From assembly GCA_964464685.1 (NCBI GenBank), contig CAYXGV010000009.1, positions 1 through 27,502 of the forward strand: 27,502 nt of DNA, given 5' to 3'. Origin of the DNA: JABIBU01 sp964464685 (GTDB taxonomy: Bacteria > Patescibacteriota > Patescibacteriia > Magasanikbacterales > UBA922). Shown piece by piece: positions 14,756 through 23,080 of the stretch; positions within the stretch are counted from its first letter, which is position 1; each line of letters begins with the position of its first letter. The position numbers and the translations under genes were made by a program. The notes under the pieces were generated by a model, which saw nothing but the letters and a program-made list of their open reading frames with translations, made no database searches and was not told where the DNA came from.

Positions 14756-15202
14756 TTAGGTTTCTTTCATTTTTCTATCTAACTCTCGTTTTACTTCTCT
14801 TCGTTTGATAGACTCTCTTTTGTCGTATTTTTTCTTACCTTTGGCAACGCCAATTTCTAGCTTAATCCGACGGCCTTTATTATACACTGACAAGGGGATG
14901 ATTGTCAAGCCCTTTTCTTGCAATTTTTCTCTTAAATAGGCGATTTCTTTGTTTTTCAAGAGTAATTTACGGCTTTGGTCAGGGTCATAGTCAAAAGCAG
15001 TGCCAGCAAACTTGTATTTTGAGATGTGAGCATTGGTCAAAAAAGCACCATTATTATGAAAAGAGACAAACGCTCCCTTGAGGTTCATTTGTCCAGCTCG
15101 GACTGATTTTACCTCTTGGCCAGTCAATATCAAACCAGCCTCGTAGGTATCCAGGATTTCGTAGTCAAATCTAGCTTTTTTGTTTACGGCGTAGGTTGGC
15201 AT
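14756..15202 (-). CDS. smpB: SsrA-binding protein SmpB
   Basis: 148-aa SmpB, the protein partner of tmRNA in trans-translation. The oligonucleotide-binding beta-barrel carries KKARFDYEILDTYEAGLIL, TGQEVKSVRAGQMNLKGAF and HISKYKFA. The C-terminal basic tail that lies in the empty mRNA channel is KGKKKYDKRESIKRREVKRE, as in other bacteria. The length is normal. It lies 45 bp upstream of the tmRNA gene in the same orientation, so the two partners are probably expressed together. It is divergent from the membrane gene at 15302. Confidence 0.97.
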   Translation of the reverse strand: MPTYAVNKKARFDYEILDTYEAGLILTGQEVKSVRAGQMNLKGAFVSFHNNGAFLTNAHISKYKFAGTAFDYDPDQSRKLLLKNKEIAYLREKLQEKGLTIIPLSVYNKGRRIKLEIGVAKGKKKYDKRESIKRREVKRELDRKMKET

Positions 15203-15244
15203 ATGATCGGTATTATTTCATGTTTTCCGAGCATTATTCATATT

Positions 15245-15273
15245 TTGCTTTATATAGAATATTAGTGTATAAT
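15245..15273 (+). promoter_or_regulatory. Promoter of the 15302 gene pair
   Basis: TTGCTT (15245-15250), a 17-bp spacer and TATAAT (15268-15273), 28 bp before the ATG at 15302. It faces away from smpB. Confidence 0.65.
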
Positions 15274-15301
15274 ATATTTAATAATTTTTCAAGTTTTTTA
15301 T

Positions 15302-15745
15302 ATGTTTTGGCACAAAAATAAATACCAAGATAATTCTTTAATTATCTTTAGTGCAATTGCTTTTTTGATTATTTTATCGGTTGTGTTTGTTTTGGTTATC
15401 TTTTTGAACAAGGTAGACTCCCTAAAAGGGTCAATAAAAAGTGAAGCTCAAAATCTTTTATTAATTCAGACCACCCCAAAGTTGTTGGTTGAAAATTATC
15501 GGCAAGACATGACAAAATTATACACTGATATTGAAGCTATGGGCGATGATCCAGCTGTTTTTGATTTGGCAGAAGAAGTTTTTTTCTCAGTCAAAGTTCC
15601 CAAAGAAATGATGGATGATCATTTGCAAACATTTTTAAAAATAAATTCTTTGAAAGATTCAAAAGGAAAAAATGCTGACGTAATAGTTTTGTTGGATGAA
15701 TTAATAAAAAAAATCAATTTAAACTATGAAGAGAATTCTAATTAG
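15302..15745 (+). CDS. Unknown membrane-anchored protein
   Basis: A 147-aa protein with one strongly hydrophobic segment at about 13-34 (LIIFSAIAFLIILSVVFVLV) and a soluble remainder, probably helical and outside the membrane. I recognise no catalytic motif or family. The stop overlaps the start of the next gene by 20 bp, which implies translational coupling and joint function with that multi-spanning membrane protein. It has its own promoter at 15245-15273. Confidence 0.75.
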   Translation: MFWHKNKYQDNSLIIFSAIAFLIILSVVFVLVIFLNKVDSLKGSIKSEAQNLLLIQTTPKLLVENYRQDMTKLYTDIEAMGDDPAVFDLAEEVFFSVKVPKEMMDDHLQTFLKINSLKDSKGKNADVIVLLDELIKKINLNYEENSN

Positions 15746-16484
15746 TGGTAGTATTGCTTTGTTCAGTTTAATTTGTTTGTGGGTAATAAATATTTTTACT
15801 TTAGTTTGGGTTTTTTTGCCAGTATGTTTGATTTGGTTGTCAATATTAATTTTTTTGGTTTACCGAGTCAAAAATAATTTTTGGGATAATTTATTTTTGG
15901 TAATCATGACAGCTCTGTCTTTTCTTGGTTTGATTTCACTGCTTGAGCCAATGTATCTGCGTTATTTTTTAATGTTTTTGGCTGGTTTGGTAATTTTCTT
16001 TATTTTTCTTCGTATTTTTCACACGACTACCACTTCTTTGAGTTATCAAGAAAAACCTTATCGTCGGATGCTAACCATGCTCTGGATTTTTAATAGTTAT
16101 GCTTTGATTACCTTTGGTTTTGCTCTTAGTATTTTTTTCCCCAAGACACCTTTTTGGTTAATTAGTTTTTTAGTTGGAATATTAATTGGCTATATCTCAA
16201 TAGTTGTTTGGAAAATGTATTTCAATGTGCCGATTGAGAGATTTTTTTTGCGGGCAGTTATTTTGGCAGTTGTAGTTTGGGAGGTAATGTGGGTAATCCA
16301 TTTTTTACCTTTGGGTTATTTTGCCCTAGGTGCTTTAGTGGCTTGGCTCTGGTATTTGATGCAATTATTTATTAGATTTCATTTGTCAAAAAGGGGAATA
16401 ATTTGGAAAAAACAAATTGGTTTTTTGCTAAGTAATTTGGTTTTATATTTTTTGGTTTTATATTTTTTTGTGAGGTGGATATAA
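15726..16484 (+). CDS. Unknown multi-spanning membrane protein
   Basis: A 252-aa protein made almost wholly of hydrophobic helices; I count about nine likely membrane segments, beginning with ILISGSIALFSLICLWVI and ending with LVLYFLVLYFFVRWI. The longest polar stretch is HTTTTSLSYQEKPYRR (around 99-114). I see no motif that names a transporter or enzyme. The start codon lies inside the preceding gene (20-bp overlap), so the two are coupled. The stop is followed after 13 bp by the left inverted repeat of the four-helix-bundle cassette. Confidence 0.75.
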   Translation: MKRILISGSIALFSLICLWVINIFTLVWVFLPVCLIWLSILIFLVYRVKNNFWDNLFLVIMTALSFLGLISLLEPMYLRYFLMFLAGLVIFFIFLRIFHTTTTSLSYQEKPYRRMLTMLWIFNSYALITFGFALSIFFPKTPFWLISFLVGILIGYISIVVWKMYFNVPIERFFLRAVILAVVVWEVMWVIHFLPLGYFALGALVAWLWYLMQLFIRFHLSKRGIIWKKQIGFLLSNLVLYFLVLYFFVRWI

Positions 16485-16497
16485 TAAAAAAATACAA

Positions 16498-16965
16498 ACA
16501 AAATATTAATAAAATATGATCTATGGAGGGGAAACAAACTAAATATGTAAAATTAGGAGATTTGCTTGTTTATCGAAAGTCTATTGAGCTTGGTGACATC
16601 GCTTGGGCAATATATGATAAGATGGAATGGACAGATAAGAAGATAATGGGAGACCAATTTATAAGATCAATAGATTCATTTGGAGCAAATATTGTAGAAG
16701 GATATGGAAGATACCATTATTTAGACAGAATAAAGTTCTATTATATTGCCAGAGCATCACTAAATGAATCAAAACACTGGATGTTTTTATTACATAGAAG
16801 AAATAAAGTTGATAAAGAAATTTACGATAAGTTTTTAAGTAAAGCCGAACAGGGAAATTATCAGCTTAATCAATTTATAAGTATCACTTATAACTCAAAG
16901 AACACAAAACAAAATAACGAATAAATATTTTTCAATATTTTAATTATATTTTGTTAATATTTTGG
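16498..16965. repeat. Inverted repeats enclosing the four-helix-bundle gene
   Basis: The 23 bp at 16498-16520 match the reverse complement of 16943-16965 at 20 positions (core AAAATATTAA-AAAATAT). The left arm ends 2 bp before the start codon and the right arm begins 19 bp after the stop. The 15-mer ACGAATAAATATTTT, which spans the stop codon (16917-16931), recurs at 18467-18481 without the gene. Together these suggest a compact 468-bp cassette. No target-site duplication was identified. Confidence 0.55.
16523..16924 (+). CDS. Four-helix-bundle protein (23S rRNA IVP/Avd-like family)
   Basis: A 133-aa protein of the family first found in intervening sequences of 23S rRNA genes and common as solitary genes in Patescibacteria. 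Typical features: the N-terminal LLVYRKSIELGDIAWAIYDK helix, MGDQFIRSIDSFGANIVEGYGR in the second helix, and the FYYIARASLNESKHWM third helix. Its molecular role is unknown; related Avd proteins assist reverse transcriptases in diversity-generating retroelements, but there is no reverse transcriptase or template repeat here, nor an rRNA gene. The ATG at 16523 has no upstream SD (GGAGGGG lies inside the first codons). The gene is tightly bracketed by inverted repeats, unlike its neighbours. Confidence 0.85.
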   Translation: MEGKQTKYVKLGDLLVYRKSIELGDIAWAIYDKMEWTDKKIMGDQFIRSIDSFGANIVEGYGRYHYLDRIKFYYIARASLNESKHWMFLLHRRNKVDKEIYDKFLSKAEQGNYQLNQFISITYNSKNTKQNNE

Positions 16966-16982
16966 TTATATTTATTATAATT

Positions 16983-18065
16983 ATGAAAGATAAAAAATAT
17001 CCACCACATCTACCAGCTCGGGCTTGTCGGGTAGATACTTATTACAGATTAAGAAGTCTTAAGTGGACGTTGTTTTTGATTTTTGTGGCTTTTGTGAGTG
17101 GTACATCAGCGGCTCTGTCAGTGGTGGCATGGCTGGCGCCAACTTTTATTCAGTCAGATTCTTTTTATCCAACTACTCGTGAGACACATTTGCTTGCAAC
17201 CAATAAACCAGATCAATCTTTTCAACATCAGGTTGGACAAAAAATACTGAGAGTTTATGATAAAAATAAAAAGATAAATAAAAATTTTTATAATCAAGAT
17301 TCTTTAATTTTTTCTGCGGGGATTCTTAGCTCCGATGGTTGGGCCGTGGCTTATTATCCAAGTTATAAGGTTGGTTTGGAAAAAAATTGGGAAGCGGTGG
17401 ATAGTCAAGGTTTGTATTACAGTGTAGAAAAAACTGTTTATGATTCAGTCGCCGAACTTTTGTATTTAAAAGTTGATGGTCAGGGTTTTCGTTTGAATTC
17501 TTTTGCTGATTGGTCGGATTTATCAATCGGAAATAGCTATTGGGCATTTGGTCGTGATGATTGGCAAGAGATTTTGTTGGCTGATTTAATTTTTGCCAAC
17601 ACAAACAAAGCCTATTTAATTTGGCGTCCACAATATTTTTATTCAGTTTGGCAAGATCTGGCCAGCGGGACATTGTTATTTGACGGCAAGGGTGCTTTGG
17701 TTGGGGTGGTGGACAAAGATAAATTATTACGTCCAGCTTGGCTTATGGAGGGTAGAGTAAATTCTTTGTTAGAATTAGGTCAAATATCTTATTACGGTTT
17801 GTCTTGGCGTGGCTACATGGTGGCTGGAGTGGAATTAGATAATAAATGGAAAAAACTATCTGGTTTTTATGTTACCGAAGCTGATAGCTTTGTTACGACT
17901 TCAACTGTGGGGGTGGGGGATGTAATTTTGAAAATTAATGGCTTGTTAGTTGATGAAAAATTTTTAGCCGCCCAGCTCTATTCTGCCCCAGATGTGTTTA
18001 ATGTTTCAATTTGGAGAGCTGGTGAAGAAATGGATATTGAGGTGACGAAGGCGAAGGTGTTCTAG
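16983..18065 (+). CDS. HtrA-like pseudoprotease with PDZ domain, membrane anchored
   Basis: A 360-aa protein. I chose the ATG at 16983 (MKDKKYPPHLPAR); the earlier in-frame ATG at 16962 adds seven hydrophobic residues from the repeat. One membrane anchor lies at about 35-57 (WTLFLIFVAFVSGTSAALSVV). The following domain has the layout of the HtrA/DegP trypsin fold: GILSSDGWAVAYYPSYKV (about 113-130), DSVAELLYLKVDG (about 154-166) and DLASGTLLFDGKGALVGVV (about 225-243). The Ser of the last motif (S228) fits the nucleophile, but the catalytic His position is not His and the Asp position aligns with Glu (E158). A C-terminal PDZ domain follows (about 285-355, GVGDVILKINGLLV). I infer a non-proteolytic or strongly altered sensor or chaperone. 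Confidence 0.7.
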   Translation: MKDKKYPPHLPARACRVDTYYRLRSLKWTLFLIFVAFVSGTSAALSVVAWLAPTFIQSDSFYPTTRETHLLATNKPDQSFQHQVGQKILRVYDKNKKINKNFYNQDSLIFSAGILSSDGWAVAYYPSYKVGLEKNWEAVDSQGLYYSVEKTVYDSVAELLYLKVDGQGFRLNSFADWSDLSIGNSYWAFGRDDWQEILLADLIFANTNKAYLIWRPQYFYSVWQDLASGTLLFDGKGALVGVVDKDKLLRPAWLMEGRVNSLLELGQISYYGLSWRGYMVAGVELDNKWKKLSGFYVTEADSFVTTSTVGVGDVILKINGLLVDEKFLAAQLYSAPDVFNVSIWRAGEEMDIEVTKAKVF

Positions 18066-18089
18066 AACATTCGAATTATGAATAATAGC

Positions 18090-18118
18090 TTGACAAAAGG
18101 GTAAAAATGTGGTATAAT
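18090..18118 (+). promoter_or_regulatory. Consensus promoter P1 (upstream of the Wzz-like gene)
   Basis: TTGACA (18090-18095), a 17-bp spacer ending ATGTGG, TATAAT (18113-18118), then GGATAGTTA. The spacer end and downstream bases are nearly identical to the promoters at 22929 and 23081. Confidence 0.88.
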
Positions 18119-18304
18119 GGATAGTTATAAAGTTCATAAAGTCCATAAAGTCTATAAAGTCAAAAGTCTATAAAGTCTATAAAGTTTGTAAATTTGGCTA
18201 AGATTAGGTAAATAATGTTATATGTCAATCACCCAGGTGTTTAACTGCTATCTGCCATCTGTTATCTGTTAATTTCTACATTATTTAAAAAGGCTAAAAT
18301 AAGC

Positions 18305-18370
18305 GAAAATATTAACGAAATATTAACGAAATATTAACGAAATATTAACGAAATATTAACGAAATATTAT
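18305..18370. repeat. Six tandem copies of an 11-bp unit
   Basis: GAAATATTAAC repeated with the first unit one base longer and the last truncated (GAAATATTAT). The 11-bp period is close to one helical turn, so A-tracts would be roughly in phase, as in bent DNA or multi-site protein binding. Confidence 0.92.
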
Positions 18371-18567
18371 CTTGGGAGAATAAACAAAATAAATATATAA
18401 ACCGGTTGTTCTATTCATTAGGAAATATATTGAACTTTTTTAGACCAAGATAGGGTGGACAAACAAACGAATAAATATTTTACTAATATTTTTAATCAAT
18501 ATTCTTATAGTTTTATTTCCATTACTTTATAAACTTTCTAACTTTATTAACTTTATAACTATAATAT

Positions 18568-19185
18568 ATGTTTCTAGAACATACCCCTCTAAAGCTATTA
18601 CAAAGACGGTGGAAATTGTTGGTCTTTTCCGGTCTAGTCGTGGCTGTTTTGTCTTTGCTATTTTCTCTAATTTTTCCTCTGAAATATCGGGCTGACGCGC
18701 AGGTGTTGATTATTGCCAAGTCACGAACTGGGGTGGATCCTTACACCATCGTGAAATCAGCTGAGCGAATTGGTGAAAATATTTCGCAAGTGGTTGGGAC
18801 CAATGATTTTTATGAAAAAGTGATATTACAAGCTAATTCTGATTTGGATAGGGAAATATTTGAAAAATTGCCAGAAAAAAATAAAAGAAAACTTTGGCAA
18901 AAGACGGTTAATACTTCGGTGGTCTATGGTACTGGAGTTTTGAATATAAATGTTTATCATAAAGATCAGGCTCAAGCCAAACAGTTGGCTGACGCAGTAG
19001 CAAATACTTTGGTATCTCGGGGCTGGGAATATGTGGGTGGTGATGTGACAATCAAAGTGGTCAACAATGCCATTGTGACAAATTGGCCAGTCAAACCAAA
19101 TTTGGTGGTAAATGCAATTTTAGGTTTTATAGTTGGTGTCATGGTTATGGCTGGGTTGATTTTTAAAAAAAATTATAAGAATTAA
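18568..19185 (+). CDS. Wzz/chain-length-determinant-like membrane protein
   Basis: A 205-aa protein with the topology of polysaccharide co-polymerases (Wzz family): a membrane segment near the N-terminus (about 16-38, LLVFSGLVVAVLSLLFSLIF), a central extracellular part, and a second membrane segment at the C-terminus (about 178-198, VNAILGFIVGVMVMAGLIF) preceded by a Pro-containing NWPVKPN. The central region has YRADAQVLIIAKSRTGVDPYT and a helical part with AKQLADAVANTLV, as in this family. In other bacteria such proteins control the chain length of surface polysaccharide or take part in export. No glycosyltransferase lies nearby, so the polymer is unknown. It is shorter than most Wzz proteins and has no kinase domain. 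Confidence 0.75.
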   Translation: MFLEHTPLKLLQRRWKLLVFSGLVVAVLSLLFSLIFPLKYRADAQVLIIAKSRTGVDPYTIVKSAERIGENISQVVGTNDFYEKVILQANSDLDREIFEKLPEKNKRKLWQKTVNTSVVYGTGVLNINVYHKDQAQAKQLADAVANTLVSRGWEYVGGDVTIKVVNNAIVTNWPVKPNLVVNAILGFIVGVMVMAGLIFKKNYKN

Positions 19186-19205
19186 ATTGGTTAGCTTAAT
19201 TTTAT

Positions 19206-19394
19206 ATGGAGGAAAAAGATGCGAATAATTTAAAAATGCAGATGGATCGCGTTAAAAAAGCGTATGAGATTTTTTTGGATACTGTAAAAGATTTGGGTAA
19301 ACAAGAAAGAAAACTCGCACAGGAAATAAATCAAAAAATAGATAAGAGGGGGATAAACGATACACTCAAACGCATTATTTCTATCAAAGAATAG
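19206..19394 (+). CDS. Small coiled-coil protein
   Basis: A 62-aa protein, almost entirely charged helix with heptad-like spacing (MQMDRVKKAYEIFLDTVKDL, QERKLAQEINQKIDKR). No Cys or membrane segment. GGAGG overlaps the ATG rather than preceding it, so the SD is unclear. It lies 20 bp after the Wzz-like gene and 15 bp before the 1145-aa repeat protein, suggesting a three-gene operon and perhaps a partner of one of them. The family is unknown. Confidence 0.65.
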   Translation: MEEKDANNLKMQMDRVKKAYEIFLDTVKDLGKQERKLAQEINQKIDKRGINDTLKRIISIKE

Positions 19395-19409
19395 TTATTT
19401 ATAATCTAT

Positions 19410-22400
19410 ATGACTGAAGAAAAACCAACAATTTTAAAAAAAGAAAAGCCTGAAAATAATATAAAAAATAACGCAGAGAAGAAACAGTTAAATTCAGATA
19501 TTGAACATTTACGTGAAGAACTGGAAAGTTTGGTTGATACACTGCATGAAGATGTAGTGTCAAAAAGAGAATGCCATAATGCATCGTTAGCAGACCTCGA
19601 AAAACGCGCGACAACTTTGTATGGTGAAGACAGAGAAATATTTATTGATCGTGTCAGTGAATTGCGAGAGATTTTTGATAGGGCTGTAGAAAGATTGCAA
19701 GCAGATACACAAGATATAGGTGCAGAACAAAAAGAGGAAATATCTTTTGTGCCATGGGAAAAAATTTCTTCAGAGCAGAAAAAGGAATGGATGGATATAA
19801 TGTATGCCCCTAGTGGTATGGTAGAGCAAACTGTTTCTGAATTATATATAGTAACTAAGGGTAACATTGGAATTGCGCGAGAGTTGGTGGCAATACCAGG
19901 TATTGGACCAGGTCGTGATGCTGCAGAATTATATACAGAGACTGGCAATATCAAAATTGCACGACAATGGATCGAGCAATTTCCGGGTAACGAAGGATGG
20001 AATGTTGCCCAATTATACAAAGCTACTCAAGGTAATATCGACAAAGCAAAAGCATTGATGGATATACCTCGCATAGGTGTGGGCTTTGAAGCATCACGAT
20101 TATATTTGTCCACCAAACGTAACATTGAAACTGTACAACAATGGATGGAAATACCAAAATTTCAGGATGGCCAGGATGCCGCTCGTTTATATGATGAAGT
20201 TGAGGGAAATTTTGTAGAAGCACAAAAATGGTTGGCATTACCACACATTAACAGCGGACTTCTCGCTGCGCAAATTCATTTCGCAGTTGGTGGTGATATA
20301 GATATTGCGACACGATTAATGAATTTATCTGGTCTTGAGAAAAAAACAGACTCAGTTAAATATGCTGTTAAATTATATCAAGAACATGGCGGAGATATAG
20401 CAAAAGTAAAGAAAGCATTAAATTCGGAAGAAGAACAATTATCCGCTGAGACTACTCCAGAATTAGAACCCGAGACAGAACAAAATAATGATAAAAGATC
20501 AATTGATTTTGAAAAAAATATTGGTCAATTTGATTATACTGGTGGAGTGTTTAGATTTGTTGATGGTGAAGAGTTGGATATGAATATTGAAGATTTTCCA
20601 AAACCATATTTGACAGTAAATGGAATGGATATTGTGTTTTGGTACGGTGCCCATAGATATATTAAGATTCAATTGCCTGCTTCTAAAGATGCAAAGGCTG
20701 TGGTTGATTGTCGTTTTGATACGGGTAAGTCTAGAGGGGGGAATTTTGAATGTAGCTTGAACGGATTGAAAAGTCTTTTGAAAGAGAGCTTAAAATTAAT
20801 GAAAGATGGATTTATTAAGACTGAGGAGGTTGAATCAAAACTCGAATCCAGAGTATCTAAGGTGGCACATTTTGTGGTGATGCCTGCTTTGGCTTCTATA
20901 AGTTTTGTCACAAATTTGACAGGGTTTCTGGCGCGTAAAGTTAGTGGGGGTAGATTAGATTGGGGGATATCTAACAAGGATGATAAATTAAATAGTGGCG
21001 ATACAGATGAAACTGGAGAAAATGAGGAAAATATACCAGAGCCCAGACCGAGATTACCTTTATTACCACCCCTTGCACCAGAGTCAGAACCTGAAATAGA
21101 AATATCTAGATCAACTCCAGAAACGCCATTTGTACTGTGGGATAAGCTTACTCCAGAACAACAGCAATTATGGTGGGATATCCCTAATTTGGGAGATAAA
21201 AAATCTGTAATTGAATTGTATAAAGTGACTCAAGGTGACTATGAGGAAGTTGTTAACTGGATGCAGATAGAAAATATAGGAGATGGCTGGGATGTTTTGG
21301 CTTTATACAAAATAACCGAGGGAGAAATTGAAATTGCTAAAAGGTGGTTACAGATAAGAGATATAGGAAGAGGATTAGATGTTGTTGATTTGTGGAAAGT
21401 AACTAACGGAGAACTTTTTGTTGCTAAACGATGGATGGAATTAAAACGTGTAAAAAGTGGTTTTGAAGCAACGGAATTATATAAAGAATATAATGGAGAC
21501 ATTGACTCAGCAATACGAAAAATTGGATTTAAAACTCCGGTTAAACCTGTAGGTCGTGTTTCATCAGCACCTACAATAGATGCGGATTTTGATCTTCCAG
21601 ATTTACGCGAGGATAATTTATCTCCAGATTCACCAGATGAACCAGAACCAATTTCAGTATCGTCTACTCCCGAACCTCCAGCCAGAACCAAAAGGTCTTT
21701 TCATAAAACTAAGAAGCTGTTATCTGGTGCAACTAAATTGGCGGCTGTAACAGCTTTGGCAATGGGTGTTCGTGGAGATAATGATACAAAAGAAAAAAAA
21801 GTTCGTCCTAAAGAACCACCTACCCTTGTACAGTTTGAAGAAGCTGAAAGTCCTGTGGACGATGATGTAGATGAAGAATTAACTAGAAGATCAGATGATG
21901 ATGTTCCGGTTGTTCAGAAAGACGATGAAAATAAGACCAAGCCAGTTGAAAGTAAAACAGTTGTAGTAGAATCTAAAAAAATAGAAAAGAAAAAAAAGAT
22001 AGTACAGAAAGAAATAAAAGATAGACCATCTACAAAATCAAAAGATCGGCGTTTTGATGAAGTTGAAAGTAATGTTGATTTTGACAGAAAGGTAGTCAAG
22101 AAGTCAAATACTGAAAAAGTTGTTATTGGTGGTGGAGTAAAACCTGCTGAATTAACACCCGAACAACAACAAATGGCCGATTATTTGAAAGAAACTGGTA
22201 GTAAGGCTTATGGTAGGACTGAAGTGACTGATAAAACTGGGACGCATGTGACTGAAGAAAGAGTTGGGGCTGATGTTGGTAAAAGTGGAGAAACAATTCC
22301 AGCAACTGAAACAATAACTACTGCAGATTCAGCTTGGTCAGAAATGACTCCAACGGCTAGATATGAATTGGCTATGGATGATGTGCAAGCGCGGTGGGAT

Positions 22401-22847
22401 GCAGAGGTTGATAAGATGGAAGTTAGTGGTGAGGTGACTAGTGACCAAATAAAAGCAGAATTAGAAAATTATTTGCACCAAAAAGAATCTGCTCAAGTTG
22501 GTTTTTCTGATGAAGCAGTAGATAAAACACAGATGGTTGATATTTTGTCTGACAAATTAGATGATGGTTTATCACCGGTTTTAAAATTTGTTTTAGAAGA
22601 AAATCCTCAACCGGGCGAGGTGGCAGTATTTATTCCCAAAGGCGAAGAGGCAAGTGGTTTATTGAAGTTTACTTCTTATCAGGGCGATGTTTATTTCTTG
22701 CAAGACAATGAACAGCTTTTCAAAATTGGAACAGGTGGAGAGTTGTTTATGGAAAATGAAGATGGTGAATTTGTTTCAGCTATCTGTGGTTTTGATAGTG
22801 ATAAATTAGTAGTAACACCGGTTGAGGATTTGCAAGTTGGAAATTAA
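19410..22847 (+). CDS. Large protein with two blocks of alpha-helical repeats
   Basis: A 1145-aa protein of unknown function. After a coiled-coil start, residues about 112-335 form tandem repeats of about 33-36 aa with the theme IPxIGxGxDAAxLYxxTxGNI-xxAxxWM. A second block of the same kind lies at about 573-707. Each block opens with a similar Trp-rich segment (PWEKISSEQKKEWMDI and LWDKLTPEQQQLWWDI), so the block was duplicated as a unit. Between them are a domain with GVFRFVDGEELDM and WYGAHRYIKIQLP and a hydrophobic stretch (around 490-510). A Lys/Glu-rich low-complexity linker (about 790-900) leads to a C-terminal domain ending VVTPVEDLQVGN. There is no N-terminal signal peptide; a cytoplasmic scaffold role is a guess. 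A terminator follows. Confidence 0.8.
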   Translation: MTEEKPTILKKEKPENNIKNNAEKKQLNSDIEHLREELESLVDTLHEDVVSKRECHNASLADLEKRATTLYGEDREIFIDRVSELREIFDRAVERLQADTQDIGAEQKEEISFVPWEKISSEQKKEWMDIMYAPSGMVEQTVSELYIVTKGNIGIARELVAIPGIGPGRDAAELYTETGNIKIARQWIEQFPGNEGWNVAQLYKATQGNIDKAKALMDIPRIGVGFEASRLYLSTKRNIETVQQWMEIPKFQDGQDAARLYDEVEGNFVEAQKWLALPHINSGLLAAQIHFAVGGDIDIATRLMNLSGLEKKTDSVKYAVKLYQEHGGDIAKVKKALNSEEEQLSAETTPELEPETEQNNDKRSIDFEKNIGQFDYTGGVFRFVDGEELDMNIEDFPKPYLTVNGMDIVFWYGAHRYIKIQLPASKDAKAVVDCRFDTGKSRGGNFECSLNGLKSLLKESLKLMKDGFIKTEEVESKLESRVSKVAHFVVMPALASISFVTNLTGFLARKVSGGRLDWGISNKDDKLNSGDTDETGENEENIPEPRPRLPLLPPLAPESEPEIEISRSTPETPFVLWDKLTPEQQQLWWDIPNLGDKKSVIELYKVTQGDYEEVVNWMQIENIGDGWDVLALYKITEGEIEIAKRWLQIRDIGRGLDVVDLWKVTNGELFVAKRWMELKRVKSGFEATELYKEYNGDIDSAIRKIGFKTPVKPVGRVSSAPTIDADFDLPDLREDNLSPDSPDEPEPISVSSTPEPPARTKRSFHKTKKLLSGATKLAAVTALAMGVRGDNDTKEKKVRPKEPPTLVQFEEAESPVDDDVDEELTRRSDDDVPVVQKDDENKTKPVESKTVVVESKKIEKKKKIVQKEIKDRPSTKSKDRRFDEVESNVDFDRKVVKKSNTEKVVIGGGVKPAELTPEQQQMADYLKETGSKAYGRTEVTDKTGTHVTEERVGADVGKSGETIPATETITTADSAWSEMTPTARYELAMDDVQARWDAEVDKMEVSGEVTSDQIKAELENYLHQKESAQVGFSDEAVDKTQMVDILSDKLDDGLSPVLKFVLEENPQPGEVAVFIPKGEEASGLLKFTSYQGDVYFLQDNEQLFKIGTGGELFMENEDGEFVSAICGFDSDKLVVTPVEDLQVGN

Positions 22848-22871
22848 AACTAAAAGTTTAAATAAAAAAGA

Positions 22872-22901
22872 AATCGTCCTGTAAAAATGGGGCGGTTTTT
22901 T
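22872..22901 (+). terminator. Intrinsic terminator after the repeat protein gene
   Basis: AATCGTCCT pairs with GGGGCGGTT (three G-U pairs) around GTAAAAAT and is followed by a T-run, 25 bp after the stop codon. Confidence 0.8.
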
Positions 22902-22928
22902 GTTTATTGCGCCTGTGGAGAATACCTC

Positions 22929-22957
22929 TTGACAAAACTTTAAAAATGTGGTATAAT
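22929..22957 (+). promoter_or_regulatory. Consensus promoter P2
   Basis: TTGACA, a 17-bp spacer ending TAAAAATGTGG, then TATAAT and GGATTGTTA. The TAAAAATGTGG stretch and the bases after the -10 box closely match P1 at 18090, and the leader carries a similar GGCTAGATTAAG motif. No clear coding sequence follows before P3. Confidence 0.88.
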
Positions 22958-23080
22958 GGATTGTTAAAAACAAGATACAAAATACACGTAATAAGATACA
23001 AATTTGGCTAGATTAAGCGAAATTAGTGAAAAAAGGTTGTTTGTGTGTTTGGATGTTTGTGTGTTTGGGGGATAAAGTCC

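Larger units (their letters stand above)
18066..18567 (+). other. 500-bp repeat-rich leader without a gene
   Basis: No credible frame is present. From 5' to 3' it holds: a consensus promoter (18090-18118); a degenerate 10-bp repeat of the ATAAAGTCTA type (about 18123-18190); two copies of a GGCTAAGATTAGG-like motif (near 18196 and 18292); six 11-bp GAAATATTAAC units (18305-18370); a copy of ACGAATAAATATTTT (18467-18481); and a segment (18522-18561) that is the reverse complement of the 10-bp repeat region, so that the two ends can pair over about 38 bp. The leader precedes the Wzz-like gene. Confidence 0.75.

Noticed and set aside
16523..16924. Diversity-generating retroelement or rRNA intervening sequence
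   Set aside because: The protein family is related to Avd/IVP proteins, but there is no reverse transcriptase, template/variable repeat pair or 23S rRNA in the window.
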